A stretch of DNA of 64,000 nt, taken from assembly GCF_900155945.1 (NCBI RefSeq), contig NZ_FTMN01000003.1:186001-250000 (forward strand), written 5' to 3'. The notes beneath the pieces are model-generated. The model was not told the origin of the DNA and did no database searches. It was given only the letters and a program-made list of their open reading frames with translations. Positions 62,209-64,000 of this stretch are shown here, in pieces; positions within the stretch are counted from its first letter, which is position 1, and every line of letters begins with the position of its first letter. The stretch is from Marinobacterium stanieri (lineage in GTDB: Bacteria; Pseudomonadota; Gammaproteobacteria; Pseudomonadales; Balneatricaceae). Both the position numbers and the translations under genes were made by a program.

Positions 62209-64000
62209 ATGATGAAAAAAACAATAACAGCCCCGCGCCGTTCTCTGCTGAGCCAGCGAGTACAAGCGGTCGTACTGGGCGCCGCGATCGGGCTGAGCAG
62301 CGCCACTGTACAGGCTTCTACTTCTGAAGTGACCTGGGATGACATTCTGAATGACCAGGCAACACCTGAAGATGTTCTTGGCTATGGTATTGGCCCCAAG
62401 GCCCAGCGTTATAGCCCGATGACTCAGCTCAACACTGAGAACATCGAGATGCTGACACCGGCCTGGTCTTTCTCTTTCGGTGACGAGAAGCAACGTGGCC
62501 AGGAATCCCAGGCACTGGTACATGATGGTGTCATCTACATCACCGGTTCCTACTCCCGTATTTTCGCAATCGATGCCAAAACCGGTAAGCAGCTCTGGGA
62601 TTACACCGCACGCCTGCCGGATGATATCCGCCCCTGCTGTGATGTTGTAAACCGTGGTGCAGCCATCTTTGGTGACAAGGTGTTCTTTGGCACTCTGGAT
62701 GCCGCCATGGTTGCTCTGAACAAGGATACCGGCAAGGTCGTCTGGAAGAAGAAATTCGGTGATCACACGGCCGGCTACACCATGACCGGCGCTCCCACTC
62801 TGATCAAGGATCAGAAAACCGGCAAGGTCCTGTTGATTCACGGCTCTTCCGGTGATGAGTTCGGTGTTGTGGGCAAGTTGTTTGCCCGTGACCCGGATAC
62901 CGGCGAAGAGATCTGGATGCGTCCGTTTGTCGAGGGCCACATGGGCCGCCTGAACGGTGAAGAAAGCACCCCGACCGGTGACCCGCGTGCGCCGACCTGG
63001 CCGGATGACCCCAACTCCCCGACCGGCAAGGTTGAAGCCTGGAGCCACGGCGGTGGCGCACCCTGGCAGAGCGCCAGCTTCGATGTCGAGAACAACCGCA
63101 TCATCGTCGGTGCCGGCAACCCGGCGCCCTGGAACACCTGGGAGCGTACTTCTGAAGGCGGCAACCCGCAGGACTACGACAACCTCTACACCTCTGGCCA
63201 GGTAGCCGTCGATCCGACCACCGGTGAAGTGGACTGGTTCTATCAGCACACGCCGAATGATGCCTGGGATTTCTCCGGTAACAATGAGCTGGTGCTGTTC
63301 GAATATGAAGAAGACGGTAAAACCGTAAAGGCCACTGCGCACGCTGACCGTAACGGCTTCTTCTACGTTGTTGACCGCGAAGACGGTGATTTCATCCGCG
63401 CCTTCCCGTTCGTGGATAACATCACCTGGGCGACACACATCGACCCGAAAACCGGTCGTCCGGCCGAGGTAGAAGGTCAGCGTCCGCCGCCCCCCAAACC
63501 TGGCGAGAAAAAGGGTGAGTCCATCGAAGTTTCTCCGCCTTTCCTTGGCGGCAAGAACTGGAACCCGATGGCCTACAGCCAGGATACTGGTCTGTTCTAC
63601 GTGCCGGGTAACCACTGGAAAGAGGATTACTGGACTGAGGAAGTAACGTACCAGAAAGGTGCAGCTTACCTGGGTCAGGGCTTCCGTATCCGCAAGATGT
63701 ATGACGACCATGTCGGTATTCTGCGTGCCATGGACCCGCTGACTGGCGATGTTGCCTGGGAGCACAAGGAAAAACTGCCGCTGTGGGCCGGCGTCCTGAC
63801 TACCAAGGGTGGTCTGGTATTCACCGGTACCGGTGACGGTTACCTGAAAGCCTTTGATGCCAAGTCCGGCGAAGAGCTGTGGAAGTTCCAGACAGGCTCC
63901 GGCATCGTCTCCAGCCCGGTCACCTGGGAGATGGATGGCGAGCAGTACGTCGGTATTGCCTCTGGTTACGGTGGTGCAGTGCCGCTGTGGGGTGGCGATA
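62209..64000 (+). CDS. PQQ-dependent alcohol dehydrogenase, calcium type (PedE/ExaA-like), partial
   Basis: The reading frame is open to the window end: 597 residues are present and the C-terminus is missing. Two adjacent ATGs (62209, 62212) follow AGGG. A signal peptide runs to about ATVQA36, then the quinoprotein propeller: PCCDV with Cys143-Cys144, [21 protein letters not shown] and catalytic Asp354 in NDAWDFSG. The residue two after the catalytic Asp is Ser356, not Asp, the pattern of calcium-dependent ExaA/PedE enzymes. A substrate segment (about 245-285) is longer than in the other dehydrogenase. It is divergent from pedF. Confidence 0.93.
   Translation, partial: MMKKTITAPRRSLLSQRVQAVVLGAAIGLSSATVQASTSEVTWDDILNDQATPEDVLGYGIGPKAQRYSPMTQLNTENIEMLTPAWSFSFGDEKQRGQESQALVHDGVIYITGSYSRIFAIDAKTGKQLWDYTARLPDDIRPCCDVVNRGAAIFGDKVFFGTLDAAMVALNKDTGKVVWKKKFGDHTAGYTMTGAPTLIKDQKTGKVLLIHGSSGDEFGVVGKLFARDPDTGEEIWMRPFVEGHMGRLNGEESTPTGDPRAPTWPDDPNSPTGKVEAWSHGGGAPWQSASFDVENNRIIVGAGNPAPWNTWERTSEGGNPQDYDNLYTSGQVAVDPTTGEVDWFYQHTPNDAWDFSGNNELVLFEYEEDGKTVKATAHADRNGFFYVVDREDGDFIRAFPFVDNITWATHIDPKTGRPAEVEGQRPPPPKPGEKKGESIEVSPPFLGGKNWNPMAYSQDTGLFYVPGNHWKEDYWTEEVTYQKGAAYLGQGFRIRKMYDDHVGILRAMDPLTGDVAWEHKEKLPLWAGVLTTKGGLVFTGTGDGYLKAFDAKSGEELWKFQTGSGIVSSPVTWEMDGEQYVGIASGYGGAVPLWGGD

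Noticed and set aside
62173-63765. 530-codon open frame on the minus strand opposite the second PQQ dehydrogenase
   Set aside because: It is antisense to a well-conserved quinoprotein frame with all catalytic motifs; the antisense product matches no family.

Overview
The window looks like a chromosomal segment of a Gram-negative gammaproteobacterium, most like the Pseudomonadales/Oceanospirillales (a marine or soil aerobe such as Marinobacterium or a pseudomonad relative). The reasons are gene content and order. The cell-envelope and fatty-acid block (sppA, maf, yceD, rpmF, plsX, fabD, fabG, acpP, fabF, pabC, mltG, tmk, holB, pilZ, tatD) has the pseudomonad-type order with no fabH. There is a paa phenylacetate operon and a ped/exa-type quinoprotein alcohol oxidation cluster. 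The genus is inference; no 16S gene is present. I see no insertion sequence, prophage or CRISPR array. The least familiar DNA is the first 2.6 kb.

Layout. 0.2-2.6 kb: a 46-residue basic peptide gene, an unrecognised 530-residue protein and an unrecognised 98-residue protein. 2.6-5.7 kb: an orphan LuxR-type response regulator, a hypothetical gene, a KfrA-like DNA-binding coiled-coil protein and a GAPDH. 5.7-7.6 kb: tRNA-Leu, a tandem glycine riboswitch controlling a TRIC/UPF0126 membrane protein, then tRNA-Cys and tRNA-Gly. 7.7-10.6 kb: pgsA, uvrC and small proteins. 10.7-20.3 kb: glyoxylate-related enzymes (class V aminotransferase, beta-hydroxyacid dehydrogenase, Hyi), AI-2/methyl-cycle enzymes (mtnN, luxS), a DUF4214 protein, truC, tRNA-Ser, a YccA-like protein, tusDCBE and an orphan CheW. 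20.3-34.5 kb: the fatty-acid, DNA-replication and envelope block.

34.6-43.7 kb: phenylacetate degradation. paaN plus an enoyl-CoA hydratase run leftward, and paaFGHIJK runs rightward from a shared AT-rich control region. The ring epoxidase genes paaABCDE are not in the window. 43.7-49.7 kb: rnk, an LssY_C lipoprotein, nsrR, two transporters and a PilZ protein. 49.9-64 kb: a quinoprotein (PQQ) alcohol oxidation cluster with its regulators. It holds a CXXCW-motif protein, an ErdR-like regulator, a NahK-like hybrid kinase with its NosP-like FIST partner, a porin, a lanthanide-type PQQ alcohol dehydrogenase, a metallo-hydrolase, a SoxYZ-like carrier, a periplasmic binding protein, cytochrome c550 PedF, and a second, calcium-type PQQ dehydrogenase cut by the window end.

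The two points I rate highest are these. First, a 23-nt perfect copy of the tRNA-Cys anticodon arm lies in the 5' leader of luxS. Second, the two PQQ dehydrogenases differ at the metal-selecting residue (Asp325 versus Ser356), which predicts a lanthanide/calcium enzyme pair around one shared electron-transfer operon.
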